Source: Symbiodinium kawagutii
Lineage: Eukaryota > Sar > Dinophyceae > Suessiales > Symbiodiniaceae
NCBI GenBank assembly: GCA_009767595.1
Contig: VSDK01020365.1
Coordinates: 429,175 to 493,174 of the forward strand
Length of the DNA stretch: 64,000 nucleotides
Direction of reading: 5' to 3'
How positions within the stretch are numbered: position 1 is the stretch's first letter; each line of letters begins with the position of its first letter. A program made the position numbers and the translations under genes. A model generated the notes under the pieces. The model was given only the letters and a program-made list of their open reading frames with translations, was not told where the DNA came from and made no database searches. Shown piece after piece: positions 53,770 through 62,231 of this stretch.

Positions 53770-54387
53770 CTATATGTGCTTTGATTGAAACTGTTTGAGC
53801 ATTTGATTCCAGTTTGGCCTATGGTTGGACCCTCGCGCACAGAAAGTATGACACAAAAAAACCATGGCTCCCTCACCAATATGACGATTTGATGGCGGGC
53901 ATGGCTTATCAGGGTCTGAGTTGCTTGTGGACACATGGATGCGCACTGCACACCCTCTGATGGCCCCGCAGTATTCTCCTGGGAAAATTGCCTGTGTGAT
54001 ATGGATCCTCCTGCAACATACAATATGTGACAGGTCGTGAATGGGAATAGATTCAACGGCTGTCAGCTTTTGTTGAGAAATGTATGCTCACCCACCTTTC
54101 CGGCCGATTGGTGTTGAAAAATACCCATGTATGACATCTGAATGGCAATTCAGCTATTGCACTCACTTGAATCTCCTGCACTTCACAAACAAATTCAACG
54201 GATTACTGGCATCAAGACTGTGACAAATTCTCAACAAAAAAACTAAATCTAACCAAACCTTTTTCGTGGAAATGGCATATCTTCCATTTGCAGCCTGATA
54301 TCTCAAAAACACCGGACTGAATTCAAAAAGTCCTCTGCATAGAACAATGCTCACCCAGAATCGTTCATCTTTTTCCATACTAGTCAT
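53770..54387 (-). CDS. Candidate compact three-exon gene, about 168 residues
   Basis: An ATG at 54,387 (MTSMEKDERFWVSIVLCRGL) stays open to a consensus donor TTCAA|GTGAGT at 54,167. A 29-nt interval ends at gccattcag. Exon 2 (54,137-54,096) reads CHTWVFFNTNRPER to donor GAAAG|GTGGGT. An 85-nt intron ends in tattgtatgttgcag, and exon 3 (54,010-53,770) reads RIHITQAIFPGEYCGAIRGC, AVRIHVSTSNSDPDKPCPPS and GAMVFLCHTFCARGSNHRPN to TAG. All phases agree (2 then 2). Exon 3 is the best-textured coding stretch here. The 29-nt intron is unusually short and is the weak point. Cys/His-rich. Family not recognised. Confidence 0.5.
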
Positions 54388-54399
54388 CTTGTGTAAGTA

Positions 54400-54820
54400 G
54401 CCACTGTGAAATAATAGAACTGTGCATGTGATGATTTGAGTATAGCATAGAAAGATCAGCCAACGCTTATACTGTATAAAAATTCATACTACTTGCTGTT
54501 ATACAATGCTATCTTGCTGTTATACTAACAGCAAATCTTAGTATTTTATACAATGTTTATGTATAAGTTAATTATACAACTGATAAAGATCATAAATAGA
54601 GTATATTGCTTTGTGGTTTCAAGACGTGGTTTCAAGCCCTCTGAAAATGTTAGCCAACCAACCATTTGTTAATAATTACCAGTTATACAACTTATAAAGA
54701 AGATCATAAGCATTCATAACGAAGGCATACCAAACATAGCAACTCTACAACCAGCAACAAGCCCAGTCGTGATGACAACGGCGGCGGTGTAGTAATTGTA
54801 TAGGAGGCAGTAACAACGAG
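54400..54820. repeat. AT-rich stretch with a family E fragment
   Basis: gtggtttcaag occurs twice at 54,612 and 54,627, then the E core to 54,680. No coding signal. Confidence 0.55.
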
Positions 54821-54838
54821 TTATCATGGGTGTTTCTC

Positions 54839-54947
54839 AAGCCCAAAGGGTACCCTTGAAGCAGTGGCTGGTTTCTTGCAATAAATTCTATAAATGATTG
54901 GTATATGATGATTTGGGGGTACCCCTACAATGCCTTGATAAAACACC
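54839..54947. repeat. Family A element, degenerate
   Basis: ggtgtttctcaagcccaaag...gccttgataaaacacc. It ends 10 bp from an exon candidate. Confidence 0.68.
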
Positions 54948-54957
54948 GTATCCATAC

Positions 54958-55068
54958 TTTCATACCACTTGGCAACCCCCCATCAGCAGCCTTGTTCTTC
55001 TCCTCCAAAATTCTGCACACCTGCATCGAAGCCACATAAAGCGACTGAACAAGCCTGTCTGAACCATT
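54958..55068 (-). CDS. Candidate internal exon, 37 codons, phase 0/0
   Basis: Acceptor catattccgttactgag, then NGSDRLVQSLYVASMQVCRI and LEEKNKAADGGLPSGMK, then donor AAA|GTATGG. Exactly 111 bp, helical and natural in composition. A 71-residue minus frame overlaps but reads less well. Unrecognised. Confidence 0.5.
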
Positions 55069-55134
55069 CTCAGTAACGGAATATGAACATCAGGTCCCAA
55101 TTCCATAGTTCCAACATTAAAACATTGACTTGAA

Positions 55135-55236
55135 TGGTGTGGTTGAACCACCCCTATGAAAAATAAGCTAGTCAACCAACCCTTTCTTAATGATCAGCAC
55201 GGAAAATAAGCAAAATGTCAATCAAACCGCCAACAA
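55135..55236. repeat. Family E element
   Basis: ggtgtggttgaaccacccct...tcaatcaaaccgccaac. Confidence 0.72.
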
Positions 55237-55292
55237 TTGAAGTCGTTTAATCACATTAATTGTCCCCTATCATCAACCATTCTCCCCTATTG

Positions 55293-55599
55293 TCAATCAT
55301 TAATCATTGCTGATAAGGTTCGTGTTGCCCTGCCATATTCTCCAGGCACAGAATCATAGCATGATTCTCCAGGGTTGCTTCTTTGTTCGGGGCAGCTCAA
55401 GTTGCGACGCTGCCTCTGGCACAGAATATCCGATTTCGTCCACTTCAGCCTGGCACCGTGCCGGAGGCAGCCATTGATGCAAGGGACTGGGGCCCCAGCT
55501 GGGAGCGATTTGTTGGTCCACAACTAGGGTAACTACTCCCCATTTCAAAATGAAATGCTTGGAGAATTTCCACAACTCAGTGTGAACTGAAATATCCAT
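55293..55599 (-). CDS. Coding island, frame unresolved
   Basis: Three minus frames read well: PLHQWLPPARCQAEVDEIGY...to a stop at 55,354, a 76-residue frame with PVPCINGCLRHGARLKWTKS, and a short exon LGPQSLASMAASGT between ccgctcccag-type and ACG|GTGCCA borders. At least one exon is likely. Confidence 0.35.
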
Positions 55600-55804
55600 C
55601 TTGACTTCAAGAAATATCTGTTCCTGGATTTTTTCACCTGTCCTGAGATGGATGGGAGTACCCCCATGATAGCCCCGCCCGCGCCTTGGCTTTCATGAGC
55701 TCTAGCAATGCGCTGCGCAAAGCTGCCCCCTGGAAAGACAACTTGAGAAATTCTGGGCTGCATATCGATGATGTTTGCGCAGGGCAAAAGGGATCCTTTG
55801 ACGT

Positions 55805-55805
<1 letters not shown>
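55600..55805 (-). CDS. Coding island, frame unresolved
   Basis: Frames QPRISQVVFPGGSFAQRIAR... and SPEFLKLSFQGAALRSALLE... are both good. The second is strongly helical. Bounded upstream by a microsatellite. Confidence 0.35.

Positions 55806-55807
<2 letters not shown>

Positions 55808-55871
<64 letters not shown>
55808..55871. repeat. (GAT)n microsatellite
   Basis: About 21 units. The poly-His frame on the minus strand comes from it. Confidence 0.95.
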
Positions 55872-55872
<1 letters not shown>

Positions 55873-55884
55873 TGATGATCAACG

Positions 55885-56380
55885 TTGATGATGGTTCACT
55901 ATTTGATGTTCAACTTAATATCAAGTAAAACAACCGGCCGGTCTTTGTGATTTTCAATATGAACAGCATCAGGATGGACATGCAGGAACGATTCGGCATG
56001 TTCCTGATCTGGCAATCATGCAGAATCGAACCATAGCAAACTAGGCCAATTTTGCCAATTGCAAGAGTTGTTTTTGCAAGAACATATATAAAAATCAATT
56101 GATTTTTCTGGCCCTCTGGTCATGTCCGAAGTTATTGATAATTCTACCACTTAACATTCATCATAGGGGTGCCCTCAAATCATCGTTTATGACGTTGCGT
56201 CTTCTACAGGAGTGTCTGAAATAACCCGACTGGTACCACAATGCTGGAATATCATCCGTAGCTCAGTCTACTAGACAGTAAAGGGCGTGTCCAAACTGCA
56301 CGTCGCACCACATGAACGGGCAGAACCAATGAATGCCTGGCCTGTCACCACAAATTTCAACTGACGCAATGAGACCTGTT
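55885..56380. other. Non-coding stretch, nothing firm
   Basis: 'cataggggtgccctcaaatcatc' at about 56,163 may be a family A fragment. No exon found. Confidence 0.4.
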
Positions 56381-56388
56381 GGGATTTG

Positions 56389-56502
56389 GCGGGTCAAACC
56401 CTGTACCCCTGATTCCCATCATCAACCATTGTTTTCCCACTATTACTATTGGTGAACGTATCCCCCATGAAATCGCTGGTGAACTCCTTGACCCAGCTCG
56501 CC
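56389..56502. repeat. Family C element
   Basis: Flanks ATTTG (56,384-56,388) and ATTTC (56,503-56,507). Confidence 0.78.
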
Positions 56503-56678
56503 ATTTCAACAGTAGCCATAGGCTTCGATCCAGGGGCCCATTCGGTGCTCGGTGGCCAGCCTCCAAAAGCACCACGGTTTCCTTGGGCATTTTGGCTGCT
56601 TCGGCATCCACCTGGGAGGTGTTTCCACCCATCGGATGATAGCCTTCATGGTAAGATGTTGACCATTTTTGTTGGGAT

Positions 56679-56938
56679 GTTTGATATAAATTGATCAGTA
56701 AGTACTTGAATCATATGTTTTTGAATGATTGTTTGATATAAATTGATCAGTAAATACTTGAATCATATGTTTTTGAATGATTGTTTGATATAAATTGATC
56801 AGTAAATACTTGAATCATATGTTTTTGAATGATTGTTTGATATAAATTGATCAGTAAATACTTGAATCATATGTTTTTGAATGATTGTTTGCTACAAATT
56901 GATCAGTAAATTATTGAATCATATGTTTTTGAATGATT
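56679..56938. repeat. 52-bp tandem repeat, five copies
   Basis: Copies start at 56,679, 56,731, 56,783, 56,835 and 56,887. Copies 1-4 are nearly identical and copy 5 has several changes. The unit contains ttgatataaattgatcagta. Confidence 0.97.
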
Positions 56939-57232
56939 GATAGATGGTTGGCTACTGATTCTTATTTTGTTGATCGTGTTCCTAGCCATTCTGCATATAT
57001 CGGAACTATCTAGATCAATCTAGTGATAAAGCAATCTAGTGACAGTGTCCACCCAAATCCACCAAACCAAGAAAAATCACACGCAGAACCCAGTACAGCA
57101 TCCAATCTTAACCAAGACTGAAAGAAAACGTGAGCTCCTGTGTACTTGTTGTAGCTGCCCTACTGAAAATGGAACATAATCTTAGTGGGTTGATGATGCA
57201 TCACTGGATGTCACTATAACATACTATAACTC

Positions 57233-57597
57233 ATGGCAGCTCATAGTTGGGTGTTTCTCAAAATAGGGGTACCCCCAAATCATCCATTATTAACTTGGTG
57301 GCTTATAGATCCCTTGCTAAAAACATATTTTTAGTGGTTATATGGTAAACCTAAGTTAGTGGGTATAAGCCATCCAGTTAATAATTTATAGTAATAAACC
57401 AACCATTTTTAGGGTTCCCCCATCTTAAGAAACCACCAGTTGGACATGACGTGGGACCATGGTGGGCCTCCATGTGCGCCTCGGGTCCCGAGGGCTTCTC
57501 GGGGGTCCAAAGCCTCGGCCGTGCGATGGGGCCGTTCTCCCTGAAAGATGGTCTCCTCACGAGGGAGAGCGAGAAGACCCAATTTACTAATGGTTGA
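57233..57597 (+). CDS. Coding-like exon interrupted by a nested element insertion
   Basis: After acceptor 'actcatggcag' the sequence CTCATAGTTG meets a family A element (57,250-57,437). Beyond it, the frame VGHDVGPWWASMCASGPEGF, SGVQSLGRAMGPFSLKDGLL and TRESEKTQFTNG runs to TGA with strong GC at third positions. Removing the element and one AGTTG copy puts the acceptor and the frame in register. Alternatively the right junction ccaccag|TT may now serve as the acceptor. Unrecognised product. Confidence 0.48.
57250..57437. repeat. Family A element with AGTTG duplication, carrying a nested B element
   Basis: AGTTG at 57,245-57,249 and 57,438-57,442. The A centre is split by family B. Confidence 0.93.
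57295..57377. repeat. Family B element nested in family A
   Basis: TTGGTGGCTTATAGATCCC...GGGTATAAGCCATCC, flanks TTAAC/TTAAT. It lacks about 24 bp of the centre found in the other copies. Confidence 0.9.
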
Positions 57598-57640
57598 CCC
57601 AATCTAATGGAAGAATGTAACCCAATCTAATGGAGTTATC
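57585..57640. repeat. Direct repeats of acccaatctaatgg
   Basis: Two exact and one partial copy. The same word forms the arms of the hairpin at 57,843-57,910. Confidence 0.75.
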
Positions 57641-57659
57641 CCAATTTACTTGTGTCCAT

Positions 57660-57803
57660 AATGGACTAGAAGTATGTTTTTTGTGGCATGTAGCTATGGG
57701 TCAATATTGACCATCAACAATGGCTTGTAGTGACCAACCAAATCATAGGGAAAACAATAATGATGGGGAACCAGGGGTACGGGGTGAACTGACCCACAGC
57801 CAT
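57660..57803. repeat. Arm 1 of a large inverted duplication, containing a family C element
   Basis: 'aatggactagaagtatgttt' and 'tttgtggcatgtagctatgg' recur inverted at 58,576-58,615. The C element spans 57,692-57,801. Confidence 0.88.
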
Positions 57804-57842
57804 TGAATGGTTACTAACCGTGGGTGATCCCGAGCTTAAGAC

Positions 57843-57910
57843 CCATTGGATTGGGTTACCATCCATTATAAGAAGATCCATTCATAATGGATGGTAACCC
57901 AATCTAATGG
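57843..57910. repeat. 26-bp arm hairpin
   Basis: Arms 57,843-57,868 and 57,885-57,910 (ccattggattgggttaccat and its complement) differ at one position. Confidence 0.9.
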
Positions 57911-58110
57911 TTGTTAATCTTATTGCCGGGGGTAGTCTTCACTAGTCCCAAGCATCTTATGAAGAAAAAATCAGCAAGCACTACACTTTACCCTTCAATT
58001 TGTTGATACCCGTTGCACTCCACTTGCAAGTCGATAGGCCCAAAAAGCCCATACAAATGCAACCGTTGGTGAAGTGCAATGCAGAAACCAACTAAGAAGG
58101 CAATCAAGAA

Positions 58111-58197
58111 ATGAAGTGTCTGTTGAACACTTTGGCTCAAGAACGCCATACAGGACCACTCACCGAAGGTCAATCGACACCTGGCGGAAAAACAGAG
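58111..58197 (+). CDS. Candidate exon with ATG and a consensus donor
   Basis: MKCLLNTLAQERHTGPLTEG then QSTPGGKTE, ending AGAG|GTAAGA, the best donor match in the window. The frame also extends upstream (NQE), so the ATG may be internal. Acceptors aatgcag or ctaagaag lie upstream. Unrecognised. Confidence 0.45.
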
Positions 58198-58342
58198 GTA
58201 AGATCCTAAACAATCTGCTACCTTTTCGAAAACGTATACTCACCCATCTTCAAGCATTGCTTTCAAAGAACGAAACAACTGCAATATAGTACCACTGTCG
58301 GCCACCCAAATCATAGATTTAAAGAGTACATGTGTTGACATG

Positions 58343-58463
58343 GCTATGGGTCACAACATGTCGCAACCCTGTAGCTCTGGTTCCTCCATGATTAACCAGT
58401 GTTTCCCTATTATTGTTCTTGGTGAACCCCCATTCGTTGGTTGATCAATATAGACCCATAGCT
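58343..58463. repeat. Family C element, first of a head-to-tail pair
   Basis: ACATG at 58,338-58,342 and 58,464-58,468. Confidence 0.85.
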
Positions 58464-58468
58464 ACATG

Positions 58469-58583
58469 GCTGTGGGTCAAAACCCCGTACCCCTGGTTCC
58501 CCATCATTAACCACTGTTTTCCCTATGATTTGGTTGGTCATTACAAGCCATTATTGATGGTTATGTAATATTGACCCATAGCT
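58469..58583. repeat. Family C element, second of a head-to-tail pair
   Basis: ACATG at 58,464-58,468 and 58,584-58,588. It also forms arm 2 of the inverted duplication (58,463-58,615). Confidence 0.88.
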
Positions 58584-58658
58584 ACATGCCACAAAAAACA
58601 TACTTCTAGTCCATTCGATCTTGTCCCTGAGTTCAGCACTCGGCTGTTTTACCTGGCC

Positions 58659-58912
58659 TCAGCAGCCGTGAAATCCGTAAACAGTTGGCTGGTTCGCTGT
58701 GCAAGGTTCACGAGCATGGTACTTATGGTACTTGTCGATGAGCCGGATGTGAACAATGTTCATACTTCTCGAAGCCATATCTTTAAAACAACAGTCAAAA
58801 ATGCAGTTTGAAACTTCACTGGGGTGTGATTTGTTTTTTTCCCAAATTTCCTCCTTGTATTGTTTTACTAGCTTGTATATCAAGGCTTCTGAAAGCATCA
58901 GCTTTCTAGAAA
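58659..58912 (-). CDS. Candidate terminal exon, about 83 residues
   Basis: Acceptor agatgttttttctag, then KLMLSEALIYKLVKQYKEEI, WEKNKSHPSEVSNCIFDCCF and MNIVHIRLIDKYHKYHAREP to a stop. Lys/Glu-rich and helical at the start, Cys-rich in the middle. The plus strand has a weaker 90-residue frame. Unrecognised. Confidence 0.47.
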
Positions 58913-59052
58913 AAACATCTATAAAACTTACCAAGAATCCTGCCAAGGAGGTAGTGGTATCCCTTACTCTGAGTGAGACCTCAACAAGCTACACAGTGAC
59001 TCACCAAAATAACGTTTGGCCCCTTTAGGGGTAATGTGTTCTTGTAAATGTC

Positions 59053-59271
59053 TCAAGCCCAATGATCACACAATGCAGGGCCTTTCAAAGAGATGAATAT
59101 GAAAGAATAAACCAATGTGAACAGTCCTTCAGAAAAATCAAGCCCAAAGATCATGTTCTTAGGCAAAATGAACAGTCCTTCAGAAAATAAACCAATGCCA
59201 TTCTGAAACCGCGAGATTTCCAATACCACGAGATTTTCCAATGCCAGTACCTGGTCACAAGCATCATCCAA
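59053..59271 (-). CDS. Possible ORF of 72 residues with an internal duplication
   Basis: MDDACDQVLALENLVVLEIS then FSEGLF repeated twice. The DNA repeats 'gaacagtccttcagaaaa' directly. Possibly not coding. Confidence 0.27.
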   Translation of the reverse strand: MDDACDQVLALENLVVLEISRFQNGIGLFSEGLFILPKNMIFGLDFSEGLFTLVYSFIFISLKGPALCDHWA

Positions 59272-59371
59272 AGCTTGGATGACAGCCTATTACCCCCCCT
59301 GCGATCCCTATAAAACCTTATTAATCATGCTATTATCAACCATGATTGATGCTTATAATCCTTGGTTTCAC

Positions 59372-59500
59372 TGCGGAAAATGATCAGCCAGAGATCATCC
59401 GGGCACCCCAACTCAGCCGACTTGACCACCTTTGGTGCTGGTGTCGTTGGATCACTTCCGCCTCGACCGCAACCAATGGAATCAACGGATAAGGAATGCA
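59372..59500 (-). CDS. Candidate coding exon
   Basis: Frame SIGCGRGGSDPTTPAPKVVK then SAELGCPDDLWLIIFRSETK. A GC-rich island with good texture. The flanking AT-rich parts of the 107-residue frame look non-coding. Confidence 0.35.
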
Positions 59501-59636
59501 CGTGATTTGGAGAGTTGTGTATATGCAAATTGTGGTAGGTGAGATATAAAATGGTAGGTGAGATATGAATATCATGTTGAGTATTTATCAAATAAGTGAT
59601 CATCCAATGTTTCAAACGCTCACAGAAATTCAAATG

Positions 59637-59750
59637 GCAGTGGGTCAAAACCCCGTACCCCTGGTTCCCCTATCATAAACCATTGTTTCCCTATAGTTTT
59701 GTTGGTGAACTTATCCCCCACTACTGGTTGGTTGATATTGACCCATAGCC
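59637..59750. repeat. Family C element
   Basis: Flanks AAATG (59,632-59,636) and AAATA (59,751-59,755). Confidence 0.82.
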
Positions 59751-59814
59751 AAATAAGAAATCATCGCTAATCTGCGCAGGATTCTTTCAGGATCCAACTG
59801 TGCCAAGGCAAAAA

Positions 59815-59960
59815 GTTGTTTCTTAGGGGTACCCCAAAATCATAACCAACCATTATAGTTGATATATCCCCTATGATTGCTTCTGATCCCCTTGTTGATA
59901 GCCATTTTTTACCTCTTTATCAACCAACCATTGCTTTGGGGTCCCATTCTTCAAAACCAG
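59815..59960. repeat. Family A-like degenerate element
   Basis: 'ttgtttcttaggggtacccc' and 'caaccattgctttggggtcc', with a fragment of the 'tatagttgatatatcccc' family inside. Confidence 0.4.
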
Positions 59961-60023
59961 CAACGGACGTTGGCGCTGAGAAGCGTGTCTCAAATTCTGC
60001 GAGTTGAAGCTAGGATGCAGCAG
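59961..60023 (+). CDS. Candidate short internal exon, 21 codons, phase 0/0
   Basis: Acceptor cattcttcaaaaccag, frame QRTLALRSVSQILRVEARMQ plus Q, donor CAGCAG|GTCTGG. Helical and basic. Confidence 0.43.
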
Positions 60024-60660
60024 GTCTGGTGGTCGCAGCAGAACCAGACAGTTTTAATGTTAGAATATTCAGTTTTCCTAACCATCCAACTGACTGTATA
60101 ATTTAGTCATCCAAAGATGACCATCTAGAATAACTGCTAGATGAGGTTCTAATTATAACTAACTGTATAACCATCCAAAGAGAGTATAGTATTGGTCATC
60201 TAAAGATATTATAACGTTAGCATTATTAGTACACATGTGTATTCAAGTTCATCTAAAATGATAATCCATTACAAGTCGTGTTACTGTATATATTCTAATA
60301 CATAGTAACAGTTGTACATACTTGGAGTTGTGGTACAAGCAGCTGCCTTATTTCAACACTAGAAGTCCAAAACGGCTTGCCTGCATTAAAAAAAGCATGA
60401 GGTATCCAACAATAAAAATCAAGACAACCAAAAATTAAATGACTCACAACATGCTAAAATAAAGGGTCTTAGTTCTCAATTGTTTTTTTTAACTAGAAAC
60501 GGGGTTTGGTATCAAATGCTTTGCACCCCCCTGCAATTCTCCAAACCTCCGCAAGACATGTAGATACGTAGCATATCTCGACTGCAGTACACGAGGCTCG
60601 CAAAATCAGAGCGACCTTCGTGATCAGTAGGAAAAACTGATAATCTACAGTAAAATCAAT
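60024..60660. other. AT-rich non-coding stretch
   Basis: 'taactgtataaccatccaaag'-type words repeat loosely at 60,090-60,200. No exon found. Confidence 0.45.
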
Positions 60661-60666
60661 TCAATG

Positions 60667-60764
60667 GTGGTCTCTCAAAACAAGGGTACTCCCAAATCAT
60701 CATATACTAATCATGATTAGTACCAAACCAAGAATATTTGGGTTCCCTGTTTTGAGACTCCACC
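60667..60764. repeat. Family A element with CAATG duplication
   Basis: CAATG at 60,662-60,666 and 60,765-60,769. Confidence 0.85.
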
Positions 60765-60977
60765 CAATGAAACAGTGATAGGTTGAAATCGCTCGGAGCA
60801 TCTCAACTTACTCCCTAGCGACCCTGGCAGCTCGTGTCAAGTAGCCATTGTGCTGCCAGCACTTCAGGGCAGAGTGGGCCACCTGAAGGCTGTTACTGTT
60901 CGGCGCAGGTGTTGATCGGTGTCAAGATGGATGTTTCTCGCTTTTGATCGGTATACATATAGTCACACATACCTAGA

Positions 60978-61065
60978 GTTTCTTAACATGGGGAACCAAA
61001 AAAAATGACCTGCCCATGACTGAAAATGATTATTATGGGATGATTTGGGAGTACCCCTTGGTTAG
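60978..61065. repeat. Family A element, degenerate
   Basis: gagtttcttaacatggggaa...gatttgggagtacccc, right end lost. Confidence 0.55.
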
Positions 61066-61234
61066 CTAATATATATACCCTGACAGACAGTTTCACAAAT
61101 AACAAACACGGGCGCTTGGAAAAATCTGCTGAGTTGAGATCTCTTCGAACCTATAAGCGAGCTGATGCGAACCATGACCAGGCAGAAGCAACAATCATGG
61201 AATCAATTGCCTGTCCCTGTGATGTGATCATGAG

Positions 61235-61364
61235 TACTTGGATGTGCAAGCCCCACGGCTCATAAGTGGTCATAATTCCGGTGGTTTCTAGAAGTTAGCG
61301 AACCGCTACCAAACATAGGGCGTAACTAACCATGGTGAACTACCCACAGCTGCACATCCAAGTA
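61235..61364. repeat. Family F element with perfect 14-bp termini
   Basis: TACTTGGATGTGCA...TGCACATCCAAGTA. It contains 'accatggtgaac'. Confidence 0.85.
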
Positions 61365-61369
61365 GTGTC

Positions 61370-61870
61370 AAGCTATGCGAAGATTCTTGCAGTCCATTGA
61401 TTTTGTGGCCTCGCAGTGGGCCACCATGGTTGGAGGAATGAAAGACCATGGGTTGACATCCAAGCAATGGAGCCATAGTTATCCTCATCCCCCATAGATA
61501 AGTGGTTCCTCTAGTAGCAATACCAACTGATCCCCATGTACTATGCTAAGTGGTAGCTAAATGGTTCCTGTTGGTTACCCAAGGTTTTCGAAGGCATTTT
61601 CCATGGTTCAAAATTAAGCAGGTAAGGGTTTGTGGGTAGTAATGGCGAATCGTGAGTGCTATTCGCAAGCAGGGGGTGATTTGGGATACCAACAACCATA
61701 GACGTAGTAGCTATGATTGTTGCATGCATCCCCATAGAGTGGCTAAGGTCCCCCAACAAGCATAGTATCCCCACACTGGATGATTGTTGCAATACCAACT
61801 AAACATCATGGTGAATCGGATCCCACACTACCGTGTCCAGCAGCATTTCATGCATATGGTTCAAGCTATG
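61370..61870. other. Non-coding stretch, nothing recognised
   Basis: Minus frames of 60 and 85 residues here lack supporting signals. Confidence 0.4.
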
Positions 61871-61872
61871 AG

Positions 61873-61966
61873 TTGGGCGTTTCTCAAAATCATCCAACAT
61901 TGACCGTTTACAGTAATTAATAAACCATCCATTTTTGCCCTAGCCCCATTCTGAGAAATCCCCAGC
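61873..61966. repeat. Family A element, shortened left half
   Basis: gggcgtttctcaaaatcatc...ccattctgagaaatcccc, flanks AGTTG/AGCTG. Confidence 0.75.
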
Positions 61967-61984
61967 TGAAAAAATCCACCCCAC

Positions 61985-62050
61985 CGCCACAGCCTCAATG
62001 ATGTGATGGCTGATCTCGTCTGCCTTGTGAGGATTCACGATGAAATGTTG
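61985..62050 (-). CDS. Candidate internal exon, 22 codons, phase 0/0
   Basis: Acceptor acacgcacccaacttcag, frame QHFIVNPHKADEISHHIIEA and VA, donor GTGGCG|GTGGGG. Good borders and texture. Probably the same gene as 62,121-62,215, but the phases do not match directly (2 against 0). Confidence 0.47.
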
Positions 62051-62120
62051 CTGAAGTTGGGTGCGTGTACAAAGAGCTAGTGCCCACAAAACGATAAGGT
62101 TCCAATGTTTCATGCATTAC

Positions 62121-62215
62121 CGGAAGTTCTGGGAGCCATCGGTCTCAAAATCTTTGATCATCTCATCCACCTGCTTGGCGAATCGCAATTTGTACTTCCA
62201 CAGAATCACCCATCG
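62121..62215 (-). CDS. Candidate exon, charged helix
   Basis: Frame WVILWKYKLRFAKQVDEMIK and DFETDGSQNFR with donor CCG|GTAATG. The upstream border is unclear because a family A element lies 17 bp away. Unrecognised. Confidence 0.45.
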
Positions 62216-62231
62216 TCACCTTCAACGTGTG

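Noticed and set aside
57250..57437. The nested A/B insertion as a clean introner (precisely excised new intron)
   Set aside because: The GT and AG positions available at the element and duplication edges do not restore the original frame exactly. Only use of the right edge as a new acceptor remains possible.
58118..58136. Possible relic spliced leader (cactttggctcaag) as in retroposed dinoflagellate mRNAs
   Set aside because: Only the last 11 bases match the leader as I recall it and the first half does not. The sequence is also explained as codons of the exon at 58,111-58,197.
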